From CADDYT01 sp035294125 (GTDB lineage: Bacteria > Chloroflexota > Ktedonobacteria > Ktedonobacterales > Ktedonobacteraceae): 64,000 bases of DNA. Below are positions 35,951-44,747 of this stretch, in pieces; positions within the stretch are counted from its first letter, which is position 1, and each line of letters begins with the position of its first letter. Below the pieces are notes generated by a model. The model was not told the origin of the DNA and did no database searches. It was given only the letters and a program-made list of their open reading frames with translations. The position numbers and the translations under genes were made by a program. The DNA is taken from NCBI GenBank assembly GCA_035294125.1, contig DATGLM010000029.1:149257-213256 (forward strand). Reading direction: 5' to 3'.

Positions 35951-36943
35951 CTAATGCCTGCGTGTCACTACGAAGTCGATCAGGTCATCCAGCACCTGAC
36001 GATCAGGCGATGGCGAAAAATGATAGAGAGCCTGGCGGGCTTTATCGGCAAAGACATAGGCCTCAGAAAATGACCGCGCGATGCCGGAACCTCGAGTTAC
36101 CCAGGCAACGACTTCGCGCACCTCTTCATCGTCGCGCGTTCCCGTCTCATTGAGCAGGTGCTCGACCTGCCGGTAGTGTCCGTTCTGGGGTTGCTCCTGC
36201 AAGGCGTAGATGAGCGGCAGCGTTACCATACCCTGGCGCAGGTCGTTCCCCGCCGGTTTGCCGATGGTGGCTTGATCTTCCGTGTAGTCCAGTACATCAT
36301 CGATGATCTGGAATGCAATGCCGAGATTGAGTCCGTAATCGTGGAGATGTTTGATCTCTTCCTCGGTTGCTCCACTGAGGATGGCTCCCCCCTTACAGCA
36401 AGCGGCCAGCAAAGCAGCCGTCTTGCGACTGATTTTGTCGTAGTAACTCTCAGTTGTCAGGTCGATCCGCCCCGCCGTCATCATCTCCAAAATGGTCCCT
36501 TCGCAGACGGTTGCGACTGTATCAGAGAAGAGGTGATTGATGCGGTTGTCATTGATATCGGCGATCAGGCCAGCCGTTTTCGCGAAATAGTAGTCGCCGA
36601 GCAGGATAGCAATGTTATCGCCCCAGATAGCGTTTACTGTCGGGTTGCCGCGCCGGGTCTTCGCATTATCCACAATGTCGTCATGAATCAGCGTGGCCAG
36701 GTGAACCATTTCAAAGGCGACGCTCAGAGGGAGCAACTTATCAAAGTGATATGTGTTCAACCTGCCTGAAAGTAAGGTAAGTGCTGTTCTGAGACGTTTG
36801 CCGGGCGAACCGAGCGCGTGCATCGAGGCTGAATTGAGGATGTCGAGGCCGGAGGTGGCTCTCTCCTCGAAGGTAGCATCTACTTGTTCGAGATCGGACT
36901 GGATACCGGCAAAAAGTTGGCTCAACGTGGCCGTGTCATTCAT
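35951..36943 (-). CDS. All-trans polyprenyl diphosphate synthase
   Basis: 330 residues. Adds isopentenyl units to an allylic diphosphate, making the chain of quinones or similar lipids. First Asp-rich motif LIHDDIVDNAKTRRGNP and second QIIDDVLDYTED are both intact, with the upstream GKRLRTALTLL. No bulky-residue analysis was done, so chain length (hepta- to nona-prenyl) is not predicted. ATG 36943 is preferred to ATG 36958 because GGGAGAAG precedes it. Confidence 0.92.
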   Translation of the reverse strand: MNDTATLSQLFAGIQSDLEQVDATFEERATSGLDILNSASMHALGSPGKRLRTALTLLSGRLNTYHFDKLLPLSVAFEMVHLATLIHDDIVDNAKTRRGNPTVNAIWGDNIAILLGDYYFAKTAGLIADINDNRINHLFSDTVATVCEGTILEMMTAGRIDLTTESYYDKISRKTAALLAACCKGGAILSGATEEEIKHLHDYGLNLGIAFQIIDDVLDYTEDQATIGKPAGNDLRQGMVTLPLIYALQEQPQNGHYRQVEHLLNETGTRDDEEVREVVAWVTRGSGIARSFSEAYVFADKARQALYHFSPSPDRQVLDDLIDFVVTRRH

Positions 36944-37049
36944 AAAGGCTTCTCCCATTGGGCAACAGGCGACTGCTCCCTTTGCATGCTAGAGCAGTTT
37001 CCCGTATGTCTATGACTGGTCTGTAACTGGTCTATGCCTGACGTATAAA

Positions 37050-37086
37050 GAGAGGCGGCCTGTACCTGACACGTACACCGCCTCTC
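37050..37086 (-). terminator. Terminator after the radical SAM gene
   Basis: GAGAGGCGG pairs with CCGCCTCTC; inside, TGTAC pairs with GTACA, leaving a two-base bulge. On the minus strand a short T-rich stretch follows. Confidence 0.7.
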
Positions 37087-37162
37087 ATGCACATTAGGTT
37101 TTGTAGCTTCTTTCAGATTATAGCATGAGCAAGCCAACACATGAGAAGGGCAACATTTCTGC

Positions 37163-38107
37163 TCATACATTGGATGTTGTATCCAATTCTAACAGGTCTT
37201 CTTGCACGTAGCCTGCTGTAAAATTGAATTCGTCCAGCGCATCGAGCGCCGTTTTGTACTCCTTCCAGGTCAGGCGGCGATTCAGCACAGGATCGTTGAC
37301 CGCTTTCCAGGCGGGGAAGTATTGATCCATCAGGCTGATGGGAGTATCGGGGCCGAGTTCTTCGGCGATCCAGCGCAGCACTTCGCGGGTGCCGGAGATA
37401 TCTTCTGGCATGACGAGATGGCGAATCAGCAAACCGCGCCGACCAATACCCTCCTCGTCCAGTTGCAGTGGGCCAACCTGCCGGTACATCTCCTTGAGCG
37501 CTGCCTGATTGTGTTCGACGTAACGCGGCATTTTGGAGGTGCGCAGCGCGTTTTTGTTATCGGCATATTTGGCGTCGGGCAGGTACATGTCGACCACACC
37601 ATCCAGCAGCTTCAGGGTTTCCAGGTTCTCATAGCCGGCGCAGTTGTAGACGATGGGCAGGCGCAAACCCTTGCCGCAGGCGATGACGAGGGCGGCGAGA
37701 ATCTGCGGAACGAAGTGTGTGGGTGTGACGAGGTCCAGGTTGTGGCAGCGTTTCCTTTGCAGGTAGAGCATCATATCCGCCAGCCGCTCCGGCCCGACGC
37801 GATGTCCTAGACCACCCTGACTGAGTGGGAAGTTCTGGCAATAGGTGCAGCGCGCCTGGCAGTAGCCGAAGAAGATAGTGCCCGCCCCACGTGTCCCGCT
37901 GATGGGCGGCTCCTCCCGGCGATGGACATTCCACGAAGCCACAATAGCCTCCGTACCGGAATGGCAGACGCCGGTTTTGCCTGCGATACGATTGCAGCGG
38001 CAGTTCTGGGGGCAAATCGTGCAACTGCGCAGGATTTCCCATGCCGCCGCTGCCCGCTCCGCCAGTTCGCCCGTTTCGTAGAGATTGAGATAACTTGGAT
38101 AAAGCAT
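37163..38107 (-). CDS. Radical SAM protein, PflX-like (COG1313)
   Basis: 314 residues. The radical SAM cluster motif is GYCQARCTYCQNF (C-x3-C-x2-C). An N-terminal Cys-rich stretch CTICPQNCRCNR ... GVCHSG is typical of the PflX group and may hold a second cluster. Reaction unknown; similarity to pyruvate formate-lyase activases suggests glycyl-radical or related chemistry, but no glycyl radical enzyme is nearby. GTG 38116 overlaps the upstream gene; ATG 38107 follows its stop by one base and is preferred. Confidence 0.87.
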   Translation of the reverse strand: MLYPSYLNLYETGELAERAAAAWEILRSCTICPQNCRCNRIAGKTGVCHSGTEAIVASWNVHRREEPPISGTRGAGTIFFGYCQARCTYCQNFPLSQGGLGHRVGPERLADMMLYLQRKRCHNLDLVTPTHFVPQILAALVIACGKGLRLPIVYNCAGYENLETLKLLDGVVDMYLPDAKYADNKNALRTSKMPRYVEHNQAALKEMYRQVGPLQLDEEGIGRRGLLIRHLVMPEDISGTREVLRWIAEELGPDTPISLMDQYFPAWKAVNDPVLNRRLTWKEYKTALDALDEFNFTAGYVQEDLLELDTTSNV

Positions 38108-38108
38108 G

Positions 38109-39137
38109 TCAGTCACCCGGTAATGTGAGTAAACGCTGTGGTGTTTCCACCAGCATGGTGTGCAATTCTTGTTCCGCTACGCCTGCATGGCGCAGACGGG
38201 GTACAATGTTCGTCAGGACGTGATCCCAGCCCCAGCCACCGTAGCGGTGGAACTGGAGGCGCGTGCAGATATCGTGCGCCAGCGTGATCTGCGCGCCGTA
38301 GCCCTTTTCCAGCAGCCGCAGCACGCATTCGATACGCTCGGTATCACGAGGCTCCTGCGCGTAGGAGCGATCAAAGTAGGTTTCCGAGCCGAAAGTGTCG
38401 AAGGAGAGCACGGCACCGCGCTCAGCTATACGCGCATGCCACCCCGGTTCGACCAGTTCATCGCAATGACTGATAGATACCCGTGTGAGGTCTGCGCCTT
38501 CTTCCTCCAGGATATCCAGGATGTGCAGGTGTTCGTGTCCCCAGATCAGCGGGTGAACGTTGATGCTGACTCCCGTTTGTTGCTGCACGTGAGCGGCGGC
38601 GCGTAGTTGGCGCTCCTCGAACGGGTAGATGGGGGAACTGGTGCCCAGTTCTCCCATCAAACCCGCCCTGATAGTCGTGCCGTACATCCCTTCGTTTATC
38701 CAGCGCAGCAGATCCTCCTGGATGGCCCCGGTACCGCGCTCGTGCAGCTCTTCTGGCAGAAGCGGCTGGCGGTAGTAGCCGCAGCCCGCGATGACGTGAA
38801 GCCCACTGCGCTCGGAGATGAGACGCAGCATCTCCGGCTCCGGTCGGATGCCCACTGTTGTCAGGTCAATGAGTGATTGACCTCCTGCCGCCCGGTAATG
38901 CTGTAATTCCTGGAGGATTAATGCCGGGTCATCTATAAGCAGGTTCAGCTTTGAGTCATATGGGTTGCGTGTCAGCGCGCCCCGGTTTTCCAGTGTCGGT
39001 TCCTGGTCAACCAGGTATGCCCGCCCGGCAGGTGGATTCTCCCACAGGCCGCGCAGGTCGATGAGCAGGTGCTCGTGACTAAGCGTGATACCCAGCTCGC
39101 TCGCTGCAATTGGCCCTCGCACCGTTCTGATCTGCAT
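38109..39137 (-). CDS. Phosphotriesterase-family (amidohydrolase) protein
   Basis: 342 residues from ATG 39137. Binuclear-metal TIM-barrel hydrolase: HEH in ITLSHEHLLIDL, GLMGELGTSSP (Glu at the bridging-ligand position, as in lactonase/PHP-type members), NVHPLIWG, SHCDE and LAHDIC (catalytic Asp). Family members act as lactonases, organophosphate hydrolases or others; substrate unknown. A GTG start at 39206 would overlap the next gene by 22 bases; ATG 39137 aligns with the usual family start but has no clear RBS. Translation is tightly coupled to the radical SAM gene. Confidence 0.85.
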   Translation of the reverse strand: MQIRTVRGPIAASELGITLSHEHLLIDLRGLWENPPAGRAYLVDQEPTLENRGALTRNPYDSKLNLLIDDPALILQELQHYRAAGGQSLIDLTTVGIRPEPEMLRLISERSGLHVIAGCGYYRQPLLPEELHERGTGAIQEDLLRWINEGMYGTTIRAGLMGELGTSSPIYPFEERQLRAAAHVQQQTGVSINVHPLIWGHEHLHILDILEEEGADLTRVSISHCDELVEPGWHARIAERGAVLSFDTFGSETYFDRSYAQEPRDTERIECVLRLLEKGYGAQITLAHDICTRLQFHRYGGWGWDHVLTNIVPRLRHAGVAEQELHTMLVETPQRLLTLPGD

Positions 39138-39184
39138 GTTTGCTACTATGGTTTCAAACTGGTGTAATCTTATCGGGAGAACGC

Positions 39185-40150
39185 TTACACTTCGGGCTTC
39201 GGCCACTTGAAGCCGCGCTGCGATGGGCGTGGCACATTACTTTCGCTTTTTGGCTCAGTGGCCGCTTTTTTCTCGCGCTTGCGCTTTGCCGGTTTCTGCT
39301 CCTGTTGTTCAGCCTGTTCAGGTTGATGGGCCTGAGGAACAAGGTCATTGGCATCCTCGGTGATTTCCGTCCAGAATTGAGCATTTTTGCGCTGCGCCGG
39401 ACGTGACCCCTTCAAAACGCGCCTTTCGGGCAGGTGGGTCACGTGCCGCTCTTCCGGTTGTCTGCGCCCGGAATGGTTGTCGAACGAGTTAAAACGCTCG
39501 TAGTCGCCCTCGAACTGTTCCCGCTCATTCTGTCGGTAGTTGTTCCGATATGGCGTGCGCGTTTCAGGCCGCGTCCCGTTGGCATAGGGACGCTGTTGGC
39601 GTCCATTGTAACGAGAAGAGCGTCTTTCTTGTTCGGGATAGCGTGCTGGGCGGCCAGCATAGCCCTGTTCGCGCCTGTTATCTGACCGGTCATTGCCGTA
39701 GTCATGGTCTCGCTCATTTCTCCGAAAAGCGGTCTCATGATTGCGTTCTCGATAGCTGTTGGAACGCGGCTCGTTGAAGCGGTCATTGTTGTATGAGCGG
39801 GGGCGTGGCCCTGCATTTCCGTTGTGATAGCGACCGTTGCGCCCGTCAGTACTTTCCCGGTCATTGGGAGCGTGCTCGTAATCACGGTAGTAGCCGGAGC
39901 TATTGCGGGCGCCGGGGCCAGAGAAACGCTGCCTCTGGTCATATTGCCTGCTGGAGTGTTGCTGGCTATTGCGGGGATGATAGTCGGCGTGGTTGACTTG
40001 AGCGCCGTTTTCCCATGCGCGGTCGACTGTCTCGCGGTTGAGACGAGGACGCTCAGAGCGCTCTGCTCCGGGCCTGCGAGTTGGCTGCTTGCGAACGTAT
40101 GGGCGCATATCGTTTCGCTCTTGCCGCTGTTTGTTAAAATCTCTGGTCAT
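39185..40150 (-). CDS. Arg/Asn-rich disordered basic protein
   Basis: 321 residues, very rich in Arg, Asn, Gly, Tyr, Asp and Gln, with repeated patterns such as YRERNHE, RNERDHD, RYNGRQQ and YRNNYRQNERE, and a Lys-rich tail (PAKRKREKKAA). No domain found; it reads like a nucleic-acid-binding disordered protein. ATG 40150 has GAAAGGA directly upstream; a 43-codon extension upstream is not supported. The base composition differs from neighbours (fewer GC-rich codons). Confidence 0.7.
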   Translation of the reverse strand: MTRDFNKQRQERNDMRPYVRKQPTRRPGAERSERPRLNRETVDRAWENGAQVNHADYHPRNSQQHSSRQYDQRQRFSGPGARNSSGYYRDYEHAPNDRESTDGRNGRYHNGNAGPRPRSYNNDRFNEPRSNSYRERNHETAFRRNERDHDYGNDRSDNRREQGYAGRPARYPEQERRSSRYNGRQQRPYANGTRPETRTPYRNNYRQNEREQFEGDYERFNSFDNHSGRRQPEERHVTHLPERRVLKGSRPAQRKNAQFWTEITEDANDLVPQAHQPEQAEQQEQKPAKRKREKKAATEPKSESNVPRPSQRGFKWPKPEV

Positions 40151-40317
40151 AATTCCTTTCAAAAAGGCTGTCCCTTTGGGGATAGAATTTACGTGGTGGA
40201 CAGATGAGATCACCAGAATGCCTCTGTTGTGTACCTCCCGTCGGTCGTTCCGCACCCACTGCGCTACTATGACGCGCATCTATTCACAGGGCAACTGCAA
40301 GGGGGCGCGTCCTTGAT

Positions 40318-40345
40318 AGTATACCACACATTGTCCACGATACAA
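40318..40345 (-). promoter_or_regulatory. Promoter of the Arg/Asn-rich protein operon
   Basis: On the minus strand, -35 TTGTAT, 16-bp spacer, extended -10 TGgTATACT. Leader of about 160 nt. Confidence 0.55.
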
Positions 40346-40372
40346 CACGCTTGCTTCCACCTTTCCACAATT

Positions 40373-41335
40373 TCAAGAGGGTGTCGGCGTGATTTGCGGA
40401 ACCGGTCCGGCGGAAAGCGACACCGGATTGTAGTTCAATTCAGCGCTGCCGAACATGGCGAGTGACTTGCTGGACAGCTCATCGGGCAGCAGATAGCGCA
40501 GGTGTACCGCGTAGTAATTTCCTTGCTCCTGGAAGACGCCGCTCTGCTGCCCTTTGAGCAGAGCGAGGATCGCCTTTTGCTGACTTGCCGTGAGCAGCAG
40601 GGCATGTTGTGGCACCGTATAAGTCAGGCAGCCAGTATCGGCGTTCGGGCTGGTGATGTCTTGCGGGATCGCGCCACATTCGTAGGTCGCGAGCTGCGCG
40701 AGCGTGAAATCGGGAAATGTCCAGGTCGGAATGTTCTGGCTCAAGTCGGGGCTGAAATCCTGGTTGGCGAGCAGGGCCATAAGCTGGCTGCTATAGGGAT
40801 GCGTCGGCCCGTTGAGGGCGTTGGTGATGGCGGTGAGCGCCGCGTCCAGGTGGTGATAATCGCTCATGGCCTGCGCGCTCTCCGAAAGCGCGCCAAAAGT
40901 ACCATAGACATATTCATATTGCTTCCCATTGACTGAGAGTTGCAGCAGGGTGAAATTCTGGTCGGGCGTATCCGAGAACTGCTGCTGGCTCAGATTGAGC
41001 AGGTGGTCGCTATCGACCAGCGTGCGCAGCAGTTGTTGCAGCGCGTCCGTGGAGAGGCTTCCTTCGCTCATCTGGTAGCCAGGACCGAGAATATAGGTTC
41101 CATCCCCATAGATGCTCACCTCCGGACTGACTTCCAGCGTGCCAAAATTGCCGCCCCCGCGAAACATGCGTATCAAAACATCCTGCGCCCCCGCACTATA
41201 GGTAATCGGTCCGTTGCTATCTGGTAGCGTCTGCCGGACACTCCCCGGTTTCGGTGCGCTGTTCCCTGCCGTGCCTGTGCAGGCCGCGAGTAACATCACC
41301 AGTAAGATAAGAATAAAAAACGCGCTTTTTTTCAT
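40373..41335 (-). CDS. Predicted lipoprotein, unknown function
   Basis: 320 residues. N-terminal MKKSAFFILILLVMLLAAC is a lipoprotein signal with the lipobox LAAC at residues 16–19, so the mature protein is anchored outside the membrane. The rest (two alpha/beta-like halves around PEVSIYGDGTYILGPGYQM) has no motif that I can assign. Monocistronic. Confidence 0.8.
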   Translation of the reverse strand: MKKSAFFILILLVMLLAACTGTAGNSAPKPGSVRQTLPDSNGPITYSAGAQDVLIRMFRGGGNFGTLEVSPEVSIYGDGTYILGPGYQMSEGSLSTDALQQLLRTLVDSDHLLNLSQQQFSDTPDQNFTLLQLSVNGKQYEYVYGTFGALSESAQAMSDYHHLDAALTAITNALNGPTHPYSSQLMALLANQDFSPDLSQNIPTWTFPDFTLAQLATYECGAIPQDITSPNADTGCLTYTVPQHALLLTASQQKAILALLKGQQSGVFQEQGNYYAVHLRYLLPDELSSKSLAMFGSAELNYNPVSLSAGPVPQITPTPS

Positions 41336-41509
41336 AAAGATTTCACCTGAAAGACCAGTATCTCCAAGGTAGCTCTATCTTATTGTACCTCCCCTGGGCT
41401 ATATCGTAAGCTTAAGGCGTGACTTTTCATCTGCAAGCTTTACCTGCTTACGGGCAATTTTAGTCGATTGATAAGGCTCCAAAAGCAGGCTTGCAACAGT
41501 CCAGGCTGC

Positions 41510-42391
41510 TTAAGGTTGATCGCAGAAGCGGTAGCCGATCATTTTGTAGACGAGTTTGGCGGCCAGGAAATCGGCGCGAGTCTGGCCGGGCATGGGGCAG
41601 AGTTCGACCACATCCATGCCGACGACGCTGGTGCGGCGCATGATTTCGCGGATGAGATCGAGCAGTTCATACCAGTGCAATCCTCCTGGTTCGGGCGTGC
41701 CAACGGCTGGCATCTCGCTGGGGTCGATGGCATCCAGGTCGATGGTGAGGTAGGTGTGTTGTGAGAGACGTTCCCAGGGGATTCTGGCGCGGCCCTTTGC
41801 CATCTGGTAGGCCCAGACGATGGCGACATCGGGCTTCGTCTTCAGAAACTCGGCCTCTTCCGCGCTGAGGCTGCGAATGCCGATCTCCGTTAGAGGAATG
41901 CCCAGATCAACCACGCGGCGCTCGATAGAGGCGTGCGAGAGGGGAGTGCCTTCGTATTCGTCGCGCAAGTCGCCATGCGCGTCGATATGCACGACGGTCA
42001 GGTCGGGATAGAATTCGCGCGCGACGCCAATGGGGGGAGCGGAAAGCGAATGCTCACCGCCAAGAATGAAGGGAAGCTGACCGCGCTGCAAGACCTCGCG
42101 CACGGCTTCTGCTGTGGCGTTGAGGGCGCTGGCGTGATCCATACCGGTGTAATCCAGCGCGGGGCGCGTATAGACGCCAACTTCGATAGGGGAACAGTCC
42201 AGTTCCTCGTCGTAGAGTTCCATCTGACTGGAAGCATCCAGAATCGCCTGTGGCCCGTGCTGCGTGCCTTTCATATAGCACACGCTATATTCGAGCGGGG
42301 CCGGAATAATCGTGACACGAGCCGTTGTCGGATCGCAATACGGGGCATCAGGCGCACCAAACTGGGTCACAGGCAATTCTGTCATAGTCAC
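41510..42391 (-). CDS. Agmatinase/arginase-family ureohydrolase
   Basis: 293 residues. Binuclear manganese site: GGEHSL His, HIDAHGDLRD (Asp-His-Asp) and DLDAIDPSEMPAVGTPEPGG (two Asp). It hydrolyses a guanidino group, releasing urea. GTG 42391 or ATG 42385 is the start; AAAGGA suits GTG. It lies 10 bases after speD, so one operon. Beside speD, the likely substrate is agmatine or N1-aminopropylagmatine. Confidence 0.9.
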   Translation of the reverse strand: MTMTELPVTQFGAPDAPYCDPTTARVTIIPAPLEYSVCYMKGTQHGPQAILDASSQMELYDEELDCSPIEVGVYTRPALDYTGMDHASALNATAEAVREVLQRGQLPFILGGEHSLSAPPIGVAREFYPDLTVVHIDAHGDLRDEYEGTPLSHASIERRVVDLGIPLTEIGIRSLSAEEAEFLKTKPDVAIVWAYQMAKGRARIPWERLSQHTYLTIDLDAIDPSEMPAVGTPEPGGLHWYELLDLIREIMRRTSVVGMDVVELCPMPGQTRADFLAAKLVYKMIGYRFCDQP

Positions 42392-42401
42392 TATGTCCTT
42401 T

Positions 42402-42842
42402 TTATCGCACCCCCGCAGCGGCTTTGCGGCTGCGGCGCTCTTCGAGGGCTGCGGCCAGCCGCACAGGATCGGGTGTCTCCGGGCGCAGGGAACGATTGCC
42501 GCGCACCACGAAATGCACTTCTACATCATCGGTTTTGAACATTTCTTTCGCGAAATTGATGGCATCTTCCTGACTGAACTCTTTGCAGGAGCAGATGTCG
42601 ATGTCGACTTCGCCGTATTCGGGCCAGGCATGCACGCTGATGTGGCTCTGCGCGATCACCACAAAACCGGATAGCCCGGCGTCTAAGGGGTTTGACGTTT
42701 CAATGTCATAGAGGTGTACCGGGCTGACCTTCTCCATGTCCACACGGGCAGGGTATTCGTCCAGTACACGGCGTACCAACGCCTCGTCGCTCAGAAGCTC
42801 GCGGTCGCAGCCGTAGAGTTCCAGCATCAAATGGACAAGCAT
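42402..42842 (-). CDS. speD: S-adenosylmethionine decarboxylase proenzyme
   Basis: 146 residues, prokaryotic class 1B. The enzyme self-cleaves to a pyruvoyl form and supplies decarboxylated AdoMet as aminopropyl donor. The cleavage Ser66 and adjacent His67 are in IAQSHISVHAWPE, where the usual Glu before Ser is Gln; His71 and Cys84/Cys86 (ICSCKEF) cover the other catalytic positions. No spermidine synthase gene is adjacent. ATG 42842 is preceded by AGGAGGA on the minus strand. Confidence 0.9.
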   Translation of the reverse strand: MLVHLMLELYGCDRELLSDEALVRRVLDEYPARVDMEKVSPVHLYDIETSNPLDAGLSGFVVIAQSHISVHAWPEYGEVDIDICSCKEFSQEDAINFAKEMFKTDDVEVHFVVRGNRSLRPETPDPVRLAAALEERRSRKAAAGVR

Positions 42843-43132
42843 CGAAATTTCCTCCTCATTGTTCTGTGTTTGTGTATGCTCCTTGCTTTCTTATGGCAGC
42901 ATACATGCTAACATCCCGGTGCTGCCTGGCATTCCCTCCTGAGGGGCAAATTGATGGAGCCGACAAGGGAATGTTTCTCGCGCACCGAATGATATTATAC
43001 ATTAGGTTGTCAAGCTAATGCAAAGGGTAATTTTGATGCTTGTACCTAATAGCCAACAAGCTTCCACCTAAAGCAAAGCACCATCGTCCACCTAATGTCA
43101 GGTAAGAGGTTTCCATTAGATGGAAAAAAGTA
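42843..43132 (-). promoter_or_regulatory. speD upstream region with CCTAATG motifs
   Basis: 290 bp with no gene. On the minus strand a TATAAT lies at 42998–42993. The 8-mer CATTAGGT/ACCTAATG occurs at 43000–43007 and 43090–43097 in opposite orientation, with partial copies at 43044–43050 and 43066–43071. A small TTCCAT-TAG-ATGGAA hairpin is at 43111–43125. It could be an operator region. Confidence 0.4.
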
Positions 43133-44275
43133 CTAAGGTCGAACCTCCCTACCAGACTCAAAAGCCTGCGCTAGCTCCTGAAGCAGTTTCGTACGCTTTA
43201 TATACAGTTCTTTTCTCGGTCGCGGTTGAGCCTTTGCTACTGCGTATGCAGTCATCAAAGGTAGAGCAATAGTAGAATCTCCGTAAACTACAACCGTACT
43301 ATTCAATTGATCCGGTTTGATTTTTCCCCACGATACTGCTTCAGAGGGAGTTGCGCCGGAAAGGCCGCCCCAGTGCGGTGCGTCTGTCGTGATCTGGATA
43401 AAGTAGTCATGGCCTCCCTTGTGGATGCCAAGCACTTCCCACAGTTGCGGCTGCGTTTGCAGGTAGAAGTTCTTCGGGCTGCCGCCGCCGAGAATGATGA
43501 CGCCGTTGCGTGTGGCGGCATGGACGATGGCCGTTGTCTCGTTCACGTCGGCCAGTGGGTCGAGCGTGAGCTTGTGGCCCTCCAGCGCGTAGCGAGCAAG
43601 GTTCATGCCAATCGACGAATCGCCGGGCGAGGAGGTATAGATCGGCACATTCCATTGCGCCGCCTGTGCCAGCACCGAATATTCGGGCCTGACCCCGACC
43701 TTGAGCAACTGCGTTCCCAGGTGATGGTGCAGTTCCGAGGTGGAAATGGGTTGCTCCGGCAGCGTCGTCAGACACTCCCGCACAAAGGCATCGGTATCCA
43801 GCAGCACCTTGTCTTCGAAGAGAATGTCATAGATACGAATGACGCCCTCTTCCTGCAGTTTCGTATCGTCCAGCCGGAAATCGCCACGATGCAGCGACAT
43901 GGCCAGCGCGTGGTGAATGTCGTGATAGAGGTTCGCGCCCGTGCTGACGATGAAATCGACGAAGCCATACTCCATCAAAGTGAGGATGCAGCCGCCCAGC
44001 CCGGCGGGGGTGAGCGCGCCTGCCATCGTCAGGCCGATGGTCACATCTTTTTCCGGGTTGAGCATCTCCTGCGTAAAGAGCCGTGCCGCCTCGTTCAGTC
44101 GCGCCGCGTTATACGCCTGGAACTGCTGGTCTATCAGTTCCGCGACGGTCATATTCGGCTGCACGCGGTGTGGCAAAATCTGCTCCCCGCTCAGATAGTC
44201 GCTCTGCGTTGGCTCGTGTTCGTGGTTGTGGTCGTCGCCGTCGGCCATATAGTGAGAATGATGATCGTGCGTCAT
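43133..44275 (-). CDS. Deoxyhypusine synthase-like protein
   Basis: 380 residues from ATG 44275. The first 22 residues are His/Asp-rich (MTHDHHSHYMADGDDHNHEH). The remainder matches the deoxyhypusine synthase family: VSTGANLYHDIHHALAMSLH, YTSSPGDSSIGMNLARYAL, and the catalytic Lys in the strongly conserved GLSGATPSEAVSWGKI. It would use spermidine as aminobutyl donor. In bacteria the acceptor is not the archaeal IF5A protein, so it may form homospermidine or modify another target. Longer in-frame extension to 44461 is not supported by an RBS. Confidence 0.85.
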   Translation of the reverse strand: MTHDHHSHYMADGDDHNHEHEPTQSDYLSGEQILPHRVQPNMTVAELIDQQFQAYNAARLNEAARLFTQEMLNPEKDVTIGLTMAGALTPAGLGGCILTLMEYGFVDFIVSTGANLYHDIHHALAMSLHRGDFRLDDTKLQEEGVIRIYDILFEDKVLLDTDAFVRECLTTLPEQPISTSELHHHLGTQLLKVGVRPEYSVLAQAAQWNVPIYTSSPGDSSIGMNLARYALEGHKLTLDPLADVNETTAIVHAATRNGVIILGGGSPKNFYLQTQPQLWEVLGIHKGGHDYFIQITTDAPHWGGLSGATPSEAVSWGKIKPDQLNSTVVVYGDSTIALPLMTAYAVAKAQPRPRKELYIKRTKLLQELAQAFESGREVRP

Positions 44276-44508
44276 GAGAGAATAAGGTCCTTTCCTGTAG
44301 GTGAGATAGGGTTGGTGTACATCAACGCTTATTATTTTACCATCTCTGTGATCCGGGGTACATATCTTCTCATCTCCCCTGAATGGGGGAGATAAAAATC
44401 GTAATCTCAGGCGATGGCTTCTGGAGGACTTTCGTTTACACTGTCTCCATACGCAAGACATTGATTGCTAGCTGACGAAAATAAAATAATCGGAAAGGAA
44501 AGAAAACG

Positions 44509-44709
44509 TTGGCCGCGCTTTTACGCCTGCCGCCTCTGCTCGCGCTTGTTATCATTCTCGCTGTGATGGCTTTTGTGGTATACCACATTGTGACAGTCAG
44601 AGCTGTGCAGCCTCTGGCCGCTATTGGGCTTGCCCTTTGTGCAATTGGTCTCGTTCGCACGGTGTTCAGAATGCGGCGGAAAATGCCGGATGGCACTGAA
44701 GGCGAATAA
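44509..44709 (+). CDS. Small two-helix membrane protein
   Basis: 66 residues with two hydrophobic helices (LLALVIILAVMAFVVYHIV and LAAIGLALCAIGLVRTVF) and a basic C-terminus. TTG start with GGAAAGGA nine bases upstream. It precedes the ABC exporter by 38 bp and may be part of that operon. No known family. Confidence 0.6.
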   Translation: MAALLRLPPLLALVIILAVMAFVVYHIVTVRAVQPLAAIGLALCAIGLVRTVFRMRRKMPDGTEGE

Positions 44710-44747
44710 ACCTGCCCTCATATTACCTTCTCGAGGAGAGATTTAGC

